DNA of 64,000 bases from an uncultured Lactobacillus sp. (GCA_937874185.1 CALNAK010000035.1:62001-126000), one strand, 5' to 3'; shown: positions 33,620-43,261, counted from the first letter of the stretch. Numbers and translations: made by a program. The notes: a model not told the origin generated them from the sequence alone.

Positions 33620-34656
33620 TCAAAAATGTCATGCCACTCCCGCTTCCATTGCGGCAAATCTTGATTAACCTGCTCAAAATCCACCGTTACGGCGTTACGT
33701 GAAGTGCCTTTATCAGTTAAATATCGATTATTTTTAACATCCGCTTGTTGATTTACCGGAGCCTCATTCAATGAATCCTTAGCAGCAACCTTTTCCTGAA
33801 CATTTTTACTAATTCGATAATCCAAATACTTATAGGATTCGTCAACATTCTTACTATCCTTCAAAATTGAGACCATCTTATAATTAGCAACACGATCAAA
33901 GGCATTGGGATTAACATACTTCAAATTAGGATTATCTACCAAAATCTTACTAACCGCAGAGCCATTAACCACAGCAACATCAACCTGACCCTTTTTAAAC
34001 ATTTGATTCAATTCAGGAATAGTTTTATACGTCTTTGTTCCAGGCCCTAAATCTTTCAAAGCCTCAAAAGCGTACTTTCCATGTAGACCAATTCCAGTAC
34101 CAACGAATGAACTAGTACTTCTATATTGAGAATAAATGCTAGCTATTTGTACCATAGCTGGACCAAACGTCGTCGAAATATCAGGAATAGCCGGATTATT
34201 AACCCAACCCTTATCCCATAACTGTGACGTAAAATCCATTCCATTCACTTTTTTAGGATCATACAAGAGAACTAAAGTATCAATTGAGTACGGAAGACTA
34301 TTAGTTTTTTTAGCAAGCTTTTGTTGTTCACTTGATAAATGAGAAAAATTCTTCAAACGTTTGAAATCGAGTTTCCTTAATTTACCAGCATTATTAAGCG
34401 TTACGGCATCGTTTTGCGACAGTTCAATCACATCACTACTACCACTTTTCTTAATTCTACTTGAATCACCAGCAAATTGCCCCTTAACATTTAAATCATT
34501 GGCTTTACCAAAAGGATCTAAAACATCTTTAGTCATCTGCTTTTCATTAGTATTGAAAGTCGAAACAGAGAATTCCTTTTGAGACCTACATCCCGTAATT
34601 AACAACATCATCATTAAAGCAGTAATAGTTAGTAATAATTTCAATCGCCTATTCAT
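33616..34656 (-). CDS. ABC transporter substrate-binding lipoprotein
   Basis: 346 residues. The signal peptide ends in the lipobox LLITGC, so the mature protein is anchored to the membrane outside the cell. The body has the type II solute-binding fold seen for iron, polyamine or thiamine binding proteins (VIELSQNDAVTLNNAGKLR, LPYSIDTLVLLYDPKKV). The ligand is unknown. No permease or ATPase gene is next to it, so it is an orphan or works with a transporter encoded elsewhere. ATG 34656 has AGGAGG 5 bases upstream; an earlier in-frame ATG would add 15 residues but has no such site. Confidence 0.8.
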   Translation of the reverse strand: MNRRLKLLLTITALMMMLLITGCRSQKEFSVSTFNTNEKQMTKDVLDPFGKANDLNVKGQFAGDSSRIKKSGSSDVIELSQNDAVTLNNAGKLRKLDFKRLKNFSHLSSEQQKLAKKTNSLPYSIDTLVLLYDPKKVNGMDFTSQLWDKGWVNNPAIPDISTTFGPAMVQIASIYSQYRSTSSFVGTGIGLHGKYAFEALKDLGPGTKTYKTIPELNQMFKKGQVDVAVVNGSAVSKILVDNPNLKYVNPNAFDRVANYKMVSILKDSKNVDESYKYLDYRISKNVQEKVAAKDSLNEAPVNQQADVKNNRYLTDKGTSRNAVTVDFEQVNQDLPQWKREWHDIFE

Positions 34657-34801
34657 CAAAATCCTCCTAAAAATATTAATTGTTACCTTATTCACAATCA
34701 TAGTAGAATTACATGTTTTTAGATAGTAGTTTCCAGAATTAAAATATTATCCAACACAAACTATTTCAATATTTAATTACCCTAAAATCATAAAATACCA
34801 A

Positions 34802-34970
34802 ACTAGCCTGGAGTAAAAATCAAAATTGGCTCAGTTGTGAAATTTTTCTTAGCTGACGAAGTCAGATTAGAAAAAGGCCAATCTTGGAAACAAATCCGCT
34901 TTTTGGAATTGATTTCAAGTCGTGCCCACAACGTTCCAGCCAAATTTTGATTTTTACGGAAGGCGGCAAC
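34802..34970 (-). repeat. Covarying intergenic hairpin repeat, family A copy 2
   Basis: In minus orientation this matches copy 1 at 4799-4963. The outer arms changed together: AAAAATCAAAATTTGGCT with AGCCAATTTTGATTTTT. The inner arms GTTGTG and CACAAC replace GTAGTG and CACTAC. It lies in the gap between mnmG and the lipoprotein gene, downstream of mnmG. Confidence 0.75.
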
Positions 34971-35020
34971 AAAAAAAGCCCCCACTCCCTATAAAGGAAA
35001 TGAAGACTAAAATATATTAA

Positions 35021-36928
35021 TTATTCAGCTTTAGGCAATTTAGCAATTCTACCTTGTTCAATATAAACACTCAAAATACTAATATCAGCGGGGTTAACAC
35101 CACTAATACGACTAGCTTGAGCAATTGTTTCAGGATTGATCTTAGACAACTTTTGAACGGCCTCAGTAGCTAAACTATCGACCTTTGTATAATCGATTCT
35201 AGCAGGAATCTTCTTTGATTCCATCTTTTTAAGACGTTCAATTTGAAGTTCTTCCTTCTTGATATAACCAGCATACTTAGTAGCAATTTCAACTTGTTCA
35301 GCAACACGGTTATCAACTGGATAATCGGCTTCACCAACCATGTCGATAATATCAGAATAGTGAACTTCTGGTCTTCTCAAGAAATGATCAGCCAAAATTC
35401 CATCTTTCAAAGGCTTCAAATCATGAGCCTTCAAGAATGGTAAAGCTTGCTTTGGTGTAATCATCTTACGAGAAATGCGGTTCAATTCCATTTCAATTGT
35501 TTGACGCTTTTCTTTAAAGACGTTATAACGCTTGTCACTGATTAAACCTAATGCATATCCCTTGTCAGTTAAACGAAGGTCAGCATTATCATGACGTAAG
35601 ATCAAACGATATTCAGCGCGACTTGTCAAAAGACGATATGGTTCGTTAGTACCCTTTGTAACTAAGTCATCGATCAATACACCGATATAAGCTTCATCAC
35701 GGCGAAGTACGAATGGATCCTTACCTTGTGCACGAAGTGCCGCATTGATTCCGGCCATAAGTCCTTGTCCAGCAGCTTCTTCATATCCAGAAGTTCCGTT
35801 CATTTGACCAGCAGTAAAGAGGTTCTTAACAACTTTTGTTTCTAGGTTAGACTTCAATTGCCATGGTTCGATAACATCGTATTCAATTGCATAACCAGGA
35901 CGCATCAACTTAGCGTTTTGTAGTCCAGCAACTGAATGCAACATCTTTAATTGAACTTCCTCAGGCATTGATGTTGAAAAATCACCAACATAATATTCTT
36001 GAGTATCTCGGCCTTCTGGTTCAAGGAAGATTTGGTGTCTTGGCTTGTCAGCGAAACGAACGACCTTATCTTCGATTGAAGGACAATATCTAGGACCAAC
36101 ACCCTTGATAACACCAGAAAACATTGGTGCGCGATCAAGATTTTCACGAATAATGTTATGTGTATCAGCGTTTGTATAAGTCATCCAACAAGAAATTTGG
36201 TGTTGTAAGTAACTTGAATCAGGTGTCTCAAATGAGAAATGATTTGGTTCCTTATCACCAGGTTGTTCAATTGTTTGATCAAAATCAATCGTATTCTTAT
36301 TAACACGTGGAGGTGTACCAGTCTTGAAACGAGTCAACTTGAATCCATTTTCTTCAAGACTTTCTGAGAGCTTGATTGAAGGAATACTGTTATTAGGACC
36401 TGATGAATACATCAATTCTCCAATGATGATCTTGCCTCGTGAAGAAGTACCAGCTGTTAAAACAACTGACTTAGCGTGATATCTAGCACCGGTAGCTGTA
36501 ACGATACCTTTGCAGACGCCATCTTCAACGATCAACTTCTCAGCCATACCTTGGCGAAGTGTTAAGTTAGGTTCATTTTCCAAAACATCTTTCATAACAC
36601 GGTGATACATGTTCTTATCAGCTTGGGCACGCAAAGCACGAACGGCTGGGCCTTTACCGGTATTGAGCATTCTCATCTGGATATAAGTCTTATCAATGTT
36701 ACGTCCCATTTCACCACCAAGGGCGTCAATTTCACGTACAACGATTCCCTTAGCTGGTCCACCAACTGAAGGATTACATGGCATAAAGGCTACCATATCC
36801 AAATTAATTGTAACTAACAAAGTTTTTTCACCCATACGTGCAGCTGACAAAGCAGCTTCTGAACCAGCATGGCCGGCACCTACAACAATGACGTCATAAG
36901 TTTCTGAATCAAATTCCTTAATTTCCAT
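35021..36928 (-). CDS. mnmG: tRNA U34 carboxymethylaminomethyl-modifying enzyme subunit MnmG
   Basis: 635 residues, typical length. The N-terminal FAD site is VGAGHAGSEAALSAARMG. Other GidA signatures are CNPSVGGPAKG and GTSGYEEAAGQGLMAG. With MnmE it installs the cmnm5 group on the wobble uridine of several tRNAs, using FAD, NADH and methylene-THF. It starts 8 bases after the mnmE stop, and its ribosome site overlaps the end of mnmE, so the two are translationally linked. Confidence 0.98.
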   Translation of the reverse strand: MEIKEFDSETYDVIVVGAGHAGSEAALSAARMGEKTLLVTINLDMVAFMPCNPSVGGPAKGIVVREIDALGGEMGRNIDKTYIQMRMLNTGKGPAVRALRAQADKNMYHRVMKDVLENEPNLTLRQGMAEKLIVEDGVCKGIVTATGARYHAKSVVLTAGTSSRGKIIIGELMYSSGPNNSIPSIKLSESLEENGFKLTRFKTGTPPRVNKNTIDFDQTIEQPGDKEPNHFSFETPDSSYLQHQISCWMTYTNADTHNIIRENLDRAPMFSGVIKGVGPRYCPSIEDKVVRFADKPRHQIFLEPEGRDTQEYYVGDFSTSMPEEVQLKMLHSVAGLQNAKLMRPGYAIEYDVIEPWQLKSNLETKVVKNLFTAGQMNGTSGYEEAAGQGLMAGINAALRAQGKDPFVLRRDEAYIGVLIDDLVTKGTNEPYRLLTSRAEYRLILRHDNADLRLTDKGYALGLISDKRYNVFKEKRQTIEMELNRISRKMITPKQALPFLKAHDLKPLKDGILADHFLRRPEVHYSDIIDMVGEADYPVDNRVAEQVEIATKYAGYIKKEELQIERLKKMESKKIPARIDYTKVDSLATEAVQKLSKINPETIAQASRISGVNPADISILSVYIEQGRIAKLPKAE

Positions 36929-36936
36929 CTTTTCAC

Positions 36937-38325
36937 CTATTTTCCTAAGCAGAATTGCGAGAATAATTGTGTAATCAATTCATCTTGATAACTTTCTCCG
37001 GTAATTTCGCCTAGAGTGTCCCAGCAAGCTGTCATATCGATTTGTACAAGGTCGATAGGCATTCCTGCTTCAATTCCTGAAATAACGTCATTGAGGCTAT
37101 TTTTAGCCTTACGTAGTAAACCAGCTTGTCTGGCACTTGTAATAATGACATTACTACTATTATCTTCGATTCCTGAATTAAATATTTTGCTGATAGTTTG
37201 TTTGATTGTTTCAATACCAGCGTTTTTGATTGCTGAAGTTTTCAAAATAATATCGTCAGCCTTCAATTGAACAACGCTTTCTGGCGTTATAACGGGCATT
37301 AGATCATTTTTATTAAAAATAACAATTCGGCGCTTATCATTTGTTGCATCAAGTAGTTCGATATCATCTTCAACTAGTTCGCGACTAGCATCCAAAACAA
37401 CAATTACCAAGTCAGCATCCTTCAAAGCTGCACGAGAACGTTCAACCCCGATTTTTTCGACCTTATCGTCAGTATCACGAATACCAGCAGTATCGATCAA
37501 TTTCAAAGGTACACCATCAATATTGATGTATTGTTCAACAACATCACGAGTCGTTCCAGCAACATCTGTAACGATAGCTTTGTCTTCATCCAATAGACGA
37601 TTCAATAGACTAGATTTACCAACGTTAGGCTTTCCGACAATTGCGGTAGCCAAACCATGTTGCAAAATTTCACCACTATTAGCTGTTTTCAATAGACCAT
37701 CGATACTTGAACTAACTGTTCTAGCCTTTTCCAACAATAATTTAGTTGTCATTTGGTCAGTGTCATATTCAGGATAATCAATATTGACCTCAACTTGAGC
37801 TAATGAATCGAGAATCTCTTGTCTCAAATTAGAAATCAAATGATGTAAATTTCCATCCAATTGATTAACGGCTACTTGCATCGCTTTATCTGTTTTAGCA
37901 CGGATCAAATCCATTACAGATTCGGCTTGAGTCAAATCAATTCGACCATTTAAGAAAGCACGTTTTGTAAATTCACCCGGTTCGGCCATTCTAGCACCAG
38001 AACCTAGCAATAATTGGAGTACTCGATTAGTTGCCACTATACCCCCATGGGTATTAATTTCGATGACATCTTCGCGGGTAAAAGTCTTTGGTGCACGCAT
38101 TACTGAAACCATAACTTCATCAACAAGTGATCCGTCGTTTGGGTCAATGATGTGTCCATAATTTATTGTGTGACTGTCAACTTTGGCAAGGTCACGTCCC
38201 TTAAAAATCTTTTTAGCAACTGGGACAGCTTGATCTCCTGACAAACGAACAATGGAAATGGCACCTTCCCCAGGAGGCGTTGAAATAGCTGCTATAGTGT
38301 CATATTCAGTTACTGAACTTGGCAT
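36937..38325 (-). CDS. mnmE: tRNA modification GTPase MnmE
   Basis: 462 residues. The N-terminal THF-binding domain contains ISTPPGEGAISIVRLSG. The G domain, inserted in a helical domain, has GKPNVGKSSLLN, DTAGIRDT and NKND. The C-terminal CLGK motif carries the catalytic cysteine. It is the partner of MnmG. AGAAGGGAG precedes the ATG. In many Firmicutes a jag gene lies between yidC and mnmE; here there is only a terminator. Confidence 0.98.
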   Translation of the reverse strand: MPSSVTEYDTIAAISTPPGEGAISIVRLSGDQAVPVAKKIFKGRDLAKVDSHTINYGHIIDPNDGSLVDEVMVSVMRAPKTFTREDVIEINTHGGIVATNRVLQLLLGSGARMAEPGEFTKRAFLNGRIDLTQAESVMDLIRAKTDKAMQVAVNQLDGNLHHLISNLRQEILDSLAQVEVNIDYPEYDTDQMTTKLLLEKARTVSSSIDGLLKTANSGEILQHGLATAIVGKPNVGKSSLLNRLLDEDKAIVTDVAGTTRDVVEQYINIDGVPLKLIDTAGIRDTDDKVEKIGVERSRAALKDADLVIVVLDASRELVEDDIELLDATNDKRRIVIFNKNDLMPVITPESVVQLKADDIILKTSAIKNAGIETIKQTISKIFNSGIEDNSSNVIITSARQAGLLRKAKNSLNDVISGIEAGMPIDLVQIDMTACWDTLGEITGESYQDELITQLFSQFCLGK

Positions 38326-38354
38326 AATAAGCTCCCTTCTCTATTTTTGAGCAT

Positions 38355-38396
38355 AAAAAAAGTGCATAATCCGCCAATTTTTGACGGAAAAGCACC
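38355..38396 (-). terminator. Terminator of the rpmH-rnpA-yidC unit
   Basis: On the minus strand GGTGC...GCAC encloses a second stem (CCGTCA with TGGCGG), followed by seven T. It separates yidC from mnmE. Confidence 0.75.
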
Positions 38397-38470
38397 TTGA
38401 CTACTTTTCTATATATGAATAGTTCAAACAATTTCTAAAACATCTTAACGACATTTTTATTAATTGTCAA

Positions 38471-39313
38471 TTATTTATGATTTTTATAAACACGTTTCTT
38501 AGCTTTTCTAAGCTTACGTTGTTTATTACGTTCTGCTTCCTCAGCTTCTTTTTGTTCACGACGATACTTGAACGGATTTTGGAAAGCCAATGTCTGAAGA
38601 ACTTGGAATGCATTAGTAACAACCCAGTAAATTGTAATAGCTGATGGGAATGTTAATGCAGGGAAGAAGATGAAGAATGGCATTACCCATGTCATGATCT
38701 TCGTTGTTGAATTTTGTTGTGGTTGTGAGTAGCTAGAAATGTATGTACTTAAGAAAGTAAACAAACCAGCTAGGATAGCCATGATGTAATATGGATCAGC
38801 TTTTCCAAGTTGCATCCATAAGAAACTACCATCACGTAATTGAGTCGTCTTATAGATAGCTTGGTACAAAGCAAACATAACTGGCATTTGGACTACCAAT
38901 GGTAAACAACCAGCAACCGGGTTCACTCCCGCCTCACTATATAACTTTTGAGTTTCCTCTCTCAATTTCTGTTGAGTATCCGTATCTTTTGCTGAATATT
39001 TATCTTGAAGAGCCTTCATTTGAGGCTGAATCTTCATTTGTTTATTCATGCTTCGGATTTGAAGCCAATTAAGTGGGAGTAAAACAACCCTCACGATAAT
39101 TGTGAAAAGTACGATAGCCCATCCATAACTGTTACCAACGATTGATGCTAACCAAAGAATGAATCTTGAAAAACTATATAAAACATAGTGATCCCAGAAT
39201 CCAGTACTTTTACTAGTAATTGGCACGTTTAAGTTTGAACATCCAGCTAATACCAAGACAACACTAAGTAATAGCGCTACACCTATGTATTTCTTTAAGC
39301 TTTTTTTATTCAC
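38471..39313 (-). CDS. yidC: Membrane protein insertase YidC (Oxa1 family), lipoprotein form
   Basis: 280 residues. The signal peptide ends in VLAGCSN with lipobox Cys25, as in the Gram-positive SpoIIIJ/YidC1 type. Five membrane segments follow, with the conserved hydrophilic-groove Arg in VRVVLLPLNWLQIRSM and a helical hairpin loop (MKIQPQMKALQDKY). The C-terminus is strongly basic (KQRKLRKAKKRVYKNHK) and contacts ribosomes. It inserts small membrane proteins. The start is GTG with TAGGGTG 5-11 bases upstream. Confidence 0.96.
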   Translation of the reverse strand: MNKKSLKKYIGVALLLSVVLVLAGCSNLNVPITSKSTGFWDHYVLYSFSRFILWLASIVGNSYGWAIVLFTIIVRVVLLPLNWLQIRSMNKQMKIQPQMKALQDKYSAKDTDTQQKLREETQKLYSEAGVNPVAGCLPLVVQMPVMFALYQAIYKTTQLRDGSFLWMQLGKADPYYIMAILAGLFTFLSTYISSYSQPQQNSTTKIMTWVMPFFIFFPALTFPSAITIYWVVTNAFQVLQTLAFQNPFKYRREQKEAEEAERNKQRKLRKAKKRVYKNHK

Positions 39314-39352
39314 TTTTACACCCTATATATTAGTTTATTAAAATTTTCGATC

Positions 39353-39694
39353 CTACTCTATTACTTTACCTAATTTCAATAAATGTACAATATTCTTTTT
39401 TGCGTCAAACATGTCTAAATCAACCGCAGGTTTTCTTGCGATAATCAAGAAATCCAATTCTGCGGGAATTTCGGGCTTCAATTCCAAAAGTGATTGGCGA
39501 ATGTATCTTTTAACACGATTACGCCCCACTGCAGTATGTGAAACTTTCTTTCCGACAGAAATTCCTACACGAAAATGCTTTTGACCCTCTTTAGGCATTT
39601 TGTATAGTACAAAGTTGCGATTTGCAACGGAATTACCGTTGGAATAGACATATTGGAACTCATTTTCTTTTTTAATTCGATAGCTTTTTCTCAT
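39353..39694 (-). CDS. rnpA: Ribonuclease P protein component
   Basis: 113 residues. The RNR motif VGRNRVKRYIRQSL and the N-terminal RKSYRIKKENEFQYVY are diagnostic. It binds the RNase P RNA that matures the 5' ends of tRNA. It lies between rpmH and yidC in the conserved origin order, separated from rpmH by a terminator-like hairpin. Confidence 0.96.
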   Translation of the reverse strand: MRKSYRIKKENEFQYVYSNGNSVANRNFVLYKMPKEGQKHFRVGISVGKKVSHTAVGRNRVKRYIRQSLLELKPEIPAELDFLIIARKPAVDLDMFDAKKNIVHLLKLGKVIE

Positions 39695-39724
39695 ATGTCA
39701 CCAGACTACTCTTGTGTTTGTAAT

Positions 39725-39751
39725 AAAAAAGGACCACCAAGAGTGATCCTT
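39725..39751 (-). terminator. Terminator or attenuator between rpmH and rnpA
   Basis: On the minus strand AAGGATCAC pairs with GTGGTCCTT around TCTTG, followed by a T run. It probably sets the excess of L34 over RnpA. Confidence 0.7.
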
Positions 39752-39756
39752 CAAAA

Positions 39757-39897
39757 CTAAGCTGATAATACTTTGCGACCCTTTTTGCGACGTCTTGCTA
39801 GAACTCTGCGACCATTACTTGTACTCATTCGTTTCATGAAACCATGGACGCGTTCACGATGACGCTTCTTGGGTTGATATGTTCTCTTTGTAGTCAT
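39757..39897 (-). CDS. rpmH: 50S ribosomal protein L34
   Basis: 46 residues, read on the minus strand from ATG at 39897. The sequence starts MTTKRTYQPKKRHRERVHGF, continues MKRMSTSNGRRVLARRRKKG and ends RKVLSA, the universal L34 pattern, two residues longer than the common 44. AGGAGG lies 6 bases before the start. Confidence 0.97.
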   Translation of the reverse strand: MTTKRTYQPKKRHRERVHGFMKRMSTSNGRRVLARRRKKGRKVLSA

Positions 39898-39964
39898 CAA
39901 TAAACCTCCTGACTCTTAAATTTAAATATTCTAAAATTTCACTTCTTCAGACAATTGCTTAACT

Positions 39965-39993
39965 ATAATATCATGTTATTGCAATAATTTAAA
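39965..39993 (-). promoter_or_regulatory. Promoter of rpmH
   Basis: On the minus strand TTTAAA (39988-39993) and TATTAT (39965-39970) are 17 bases apart, with a TGA extension before the -10 box. Confidence 0.55.
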
Positions 39994-40048
39994 CAGGTAA
40001 TTTCCTATTAATGGAAAACAATTCAAAGAAGTTTTACGCAATTTCTAT

Positions 40049-40381
40049 TGTGGATAAAAAGTTGACAAAATTTACAACCTTTTTTATCCACAGTGATTTA
40101 AACAAAGTTTTCCCACATATTTTTTACTGTGTTTTACTTTTCCACAGGATTTGTGTATTTCTTGTTTTTTGTTTGTAACACCTGAAAATAGGCACTTTCT
40201 TCTCCACTTTTCTGTGGATAACTATGTTGACAACTGTTTGTTGCCTCTATTTTCCACAAGCCTGTGTATTTAAAAAATACCAGTTGTTATTTGTATAAAA
40301 TTTAAACGTGTGTTCTGTGGAAAACTTCTTAATAGAATGATAAACTATAGACTGTCATTTTAGGGAAAAAAATTATCCACA
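40049..40381. promoter_or_regulatory. oriC upstream region: cluster of DnaA boxes
   Basis: Perfect TTATCCACA boxes lie at 40084-40092 and 40373-40381 (plus) and at 40049-40057 and 40213-40221 (minus). One-mismatch boxes TTTTCCACA lie at 40138-40146 and 40250-40258 (plus) and 40316-40324 (minus). This region between rpmH and dnaA is the upstream half of a bipartite origin and also the dnaA control region. Confidence 0.92.
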
Positions 40382-40403
40382 GACATAGATTGGGGGGAAA
40401 TAA

Positions 40404-41774
40404 TTGCCAAATATAAATAATACAAATGAACTTACTGCTTTTTGGGATTATTTTACTAAAAAGCTTAAATCCCAATTAACACAGGTCAGTTATACAACGT
40501 GGGTCGAAAGTGCCAAACCTTTAAGGGTAGAAGGAAATAATATTTACATCTCTGTCCCAACAAAACTACATAAAGACTATTGGGAACGAAATTATACTGA
40601 AAAAATCGTTATTTACTCCTATGAATTAAACGGCATGGAACTCAATCCAATAATTGAAAATATTGAGGATTCCAACAAAAAAGAGGAACCCGAAAGGGCC
40701 CCTCAACTTGAAACTACTACTGAATCTGCTCAACCAAAACACGTATTTCATAATTCGCACCTAAATCCAAAATACACATTTTCTACTTTTATTGTTGGTG
40801 GTGGAAATCAAATGGCTCATGCGGCAGCACTTGCAGCAGCCGAAGATCCAGGTGGAGTTTACAATCCATTATTTATCTATGGTGGCGTTGGTCTTGGTAA
40901 AACTCATTTGATGCAAGCAATTGGACATCAGATGATCAAGCTAGACCCATTGTCAAAAGTTAAATACGTTACTAGTGAAACCTTCGCTAACGACTTCATC
41001 AATTCAATCCAAACTAAGTCCCAAGATGATTTCAGACGAGAATATCGAAACGTCGATCTACTATTAATAGATGATATTCAATTTTTCGCTGAAAAAGAAG
41101 GAACTCAAGAGGAATTCTTCCACACATTCAACGCATTATATGAAACAGGTAAGCAGATCGTAATGACGTCTGATCGTTTACCAAATGAAATCCCTAAGTT
41201 GCAACAACGATTAGTTTCTAGATTTACTCAGGGTTTGTCGGCTGACATTACTGCTCCTGATCTAGAAACCAGAACAGCTATTTTACGGAATAAAGCTAAA
41301 GCAGAACATTTGGAAATTCCAGATGACACTTTATCCTACATTGCAGCACAAATTGACACTAATGTGCGTGAACTAGAAGGCGCTTTGATTCGAGTTCAGG
41401 CTTATTCGACGACTAAAAATACTGATATTACCAAATCAGTTGCTGCGGATGCATTGAAAATCTACAAATTATCTAATGATAAGAAGGGACTTTCAATTGC
41501 TAAGATCCAAAATAAAGTTGCCAAATATTATCATGTTTCGATTCAAGACTTAAAAGGTAAAAAACGAGTTAAATCAATTGTTGTTCCTCGACAGATTGCC
41601 ATGTACCTTTCACGTGAACTAACCGATCGTTCTCTTCCTCAAATAGGAATGGAATTTGGTGGGAAAGATCATACCACAGTCATGCATTCATGTGATAAAA
41701 TATCCGAGTTAGTCATAAAAGATGACGATCTCAAGCGAGATATCAACGAATTGAAAGACGACCTTAGAAATTAG
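40404..41774 (+). CDS. dnaA: Chromosomal replication initiator DnaA
   Basis: 456 residues. Domain I starts at LTAFWDYFTKKLKSQLT. Domain III has Walker A GGVGLGKTHLM and Walker B LLLIDDIQFF. Domain IV has the DnaA-box binding helix GGKDHTTVMHSCDKI. It opens the origin by forming ATP-bound filaments. The start codon is TTG at 40404, with TGGGGGGAAA 4-13 bases upstream. A DnaA box at 40373 immediately upstream suggests autoregulation. Confidence 0.98.
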   Translation: MPNINNTNELTAFWDYFTKKLKSQLTQVSYTTWVESAKPLRVEGNNIYISVPTKLHKDYWERNYTEKIVIYSYELNGMELNPIIENIEDSNKKEEPERAPQLETTTESAQPKHVFHNSHLNPKYTFSTFIVGGGNQMAHAAALAAAEDPGGVYNPLFIYGGVGLGKTHLMQAIGHQMIKLDPLSKVKYVTSETFANDFINSIQTKSQDDFRREYRNVDLLLIDDIQFFAEKEGTQEEFFHTFNALYETGKQIVMTSDRLPNEIPKLQQRLVSRFTQGLSADITAPDLETRTAILRNKAKAEHLEIPDDTLSYIAAQIDTNVRELEGALIRVQAYSTTKNTDITKSVAADALKIYKLSNDKKGLSIAKIQNKVAKYYHVSIQDLKGKKRVKSIVVPRQIAMYLSRELTDRSLPQIGMEFGGKDHTTVMHSCDKISELVIKDDDLKRDINELKDDLRN

Positions 41775-41804
41775 CTTGTTTATAACTTTTTAGTTTTCCC
41801 AAAG

Positions 41805-41918
41805 TTATCCACAGCTGTTAATAACATCATTTTTTCAAGTAGGCTCTAGGACCATCTAAGTTATCCACAGTTTCAACAGGCCCTACTACTACTACTATCT
41901 ATATATTAATTAATTAAA
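41805..41918 (+). promoter_or_regulatory. oriC unwinding region with DnaA-trio
   Basis: DnaA boxes TTATCCACA at 41805-41813 and 41861-41869 are followed by the GC cluster GGCCC (41879-41883), then TACTACTACTACTA (41884-41897) and an AT-rich run to 41918. This order is that of the basal unwinding system described in Bacillus subtilis, where DnaA-trios guide the filament onto one strand. Confidence 0.88.
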
Positions 41919-41930
41919 AGGGAGTTACCT

Positions 41931-43067
41931 ATGAAATTTTCTATTGATCGATCAAAGTTCATTAATCAAACAAGTAACGTTCAACGAGCAATTTCCACAA
42001 AGACAACTATTCCTATTTTGACAGGAATGAAATTAGATCTAACTGAATCAGGTTTGACAATTACCGGAAGCAATTCTGATATTTCAATTACTTCTTTTAT
42101 TTCTAAAGAAGATGCTGATAATGATTTAAATATCGAAAGTGTTGGTTCAATTGTTTTACCAGCTAGATTCTTTAACGAAATTATTAAAAAATTACCTGGC
42201 GACAATTTTGGTTTAGAAGTTTTAGATAATAATCAAACTGTAATTAAATCAGGTGTTTCAGAATTTACTATTAACGGATTAGATGCTGTTAATTATCCAC
42301 ACCTTCCAGAAGTAGAAACTGATAATCAATTAGTTTTACCCACTGATGTCTTTACAGAAGTCGTTAACCAAACTGTTATTGCTGTATCAACCCAAGAAAG
42401 TCGTCCAGTTTTAACTGGTGTTAACTTCTTGATTACTAGTGAAGGTCTGACTGCTGTCGCAACTGATAGTCACCGTCTTTCACAAAGAAAAATTAATATC
42501 ACAAGTGATGAAGACTACAATTTGATCATTCCTGGTAAGAGTTTGACTGAATTAGTTAGAACTATCAGCGACTCTGTCAAAGAAATTTCAATGTCAATTT
42601 CAGAAAACCAAGTTCTATTCAGTTTTGACAACATTATGTTCTACTCAAGACTATTAGACGGTAGATATCCTGAAACTGATCGTTTGATTCCAGAAGACTC
42701 AAATACAAAACTTACTTTTGATACTTCAAAATTATTGGCTTCAGTTGAACGTGCTTCATTACTTTCACACGAAAGTAGAAACAACGTTATCAAACTAGAA
42801 ATCAAATCTGTGGATAAAAAAGCCACACTTTACGGTAATTCTCCAGAAGTTGGTACTGTTGAAGAAGTTCTTGATTTCGAAGGACTTGAAGGTGAAGATT
42901 TGGAGATTTCATTCAACCCTGATTACTTGAAGGATGCTTTAAGATCATTCGGTAGTAATACAACAATTGAAATGAGTTTTACTTCTCCATTACATCCATT
43001 TACTTTAAGACCCGTTGAAGATAGTGATAATTTCGTCCAACTTATCACTCCAGTAAGAACATTTTAA
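41931..43067 (+). CDS. dnaN: DNA polymerase III beta subunit (sliding clamp)
   Basis: 378 residues in the three-domain clamp fold, starting MKFSIDRSKFINQTSNVQ and ending with the conserved LITPVRTF. It forms the ring that tethers polymerase III to DNA. It follows dnaA, with the unwinding element between them, and has AAGGGAG before the ATG. A terminator follows. Confidence 0.98.
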   Translation: MKFSIDRSKFINQTSNVQRAISTKTTIPILTGMKLDLTESGLTITGSNSDISITSFISKEDADNDLNIESVGSIVLPARFFNEIIKKLPGDNFGLEVLDNNQTVIKSGVSEFTINGLDAVNYPHLPEVETDNQLVLPTDVFTEVVNQTVIAVSTQESRPVLTGVNFLITSEGLTAVATDSHRLSQRKINITSDEDYNLIIPGKSLTELVRTISDSVKEISMSISENQVLFSFDNIMFYSRLLDGRYPETDRLIPEDSNTKLTFDTSKLLASVERASLLSHESRNNVIKLEIKSVDKKATLYGNSPEVGTVEEVLDFEGLEGEDLEISFNPDYLKDALRSFGSNTTIEMSFTSPLHPFTLRPVEDSDNFVQLITPVRTF

Positions 43068-43079
43068 TGTGAAATAAGC

Positions 43080-43117
43080 AAAATAGACTGAACTTGTCGG
43101 TTCGGTCTATTTTTTTG
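43080..43117 (+). terminator. dnaN terminator
   Basis: AAATAGACTGAAC pairs with GTTCGGTCTATTT with one mismatch, followed by T. The rest of the 240-base gap contains the yaaA promoter. Confidence 0.85.
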
Positions 43118-43232
43118 CACTTTATTTACTTAAACGCCTAAATCTTGCTTAGGGACTTTTTTTAGGTGATTTTAGTGGGTGGATACTATTTATCGTAAAA
43201 ATCGCTCAAACGGGCTGATATTTCGTTCTAAG

Positions 43233-43261
43233 TTGTTTTTTATTGTGAAAACAACTATAAT
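43233..43261 (+). promoter_or_regulatory. Promoter of the yaaA-recF-gyrB-gyrA operon
   Basis: TTGTTT, a 17-base spacer and a perfect TATAAT. The inverted repeat GTTGTTTT/AAAACAAC covers the -35 box and spacer. Confidence 0.5.
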
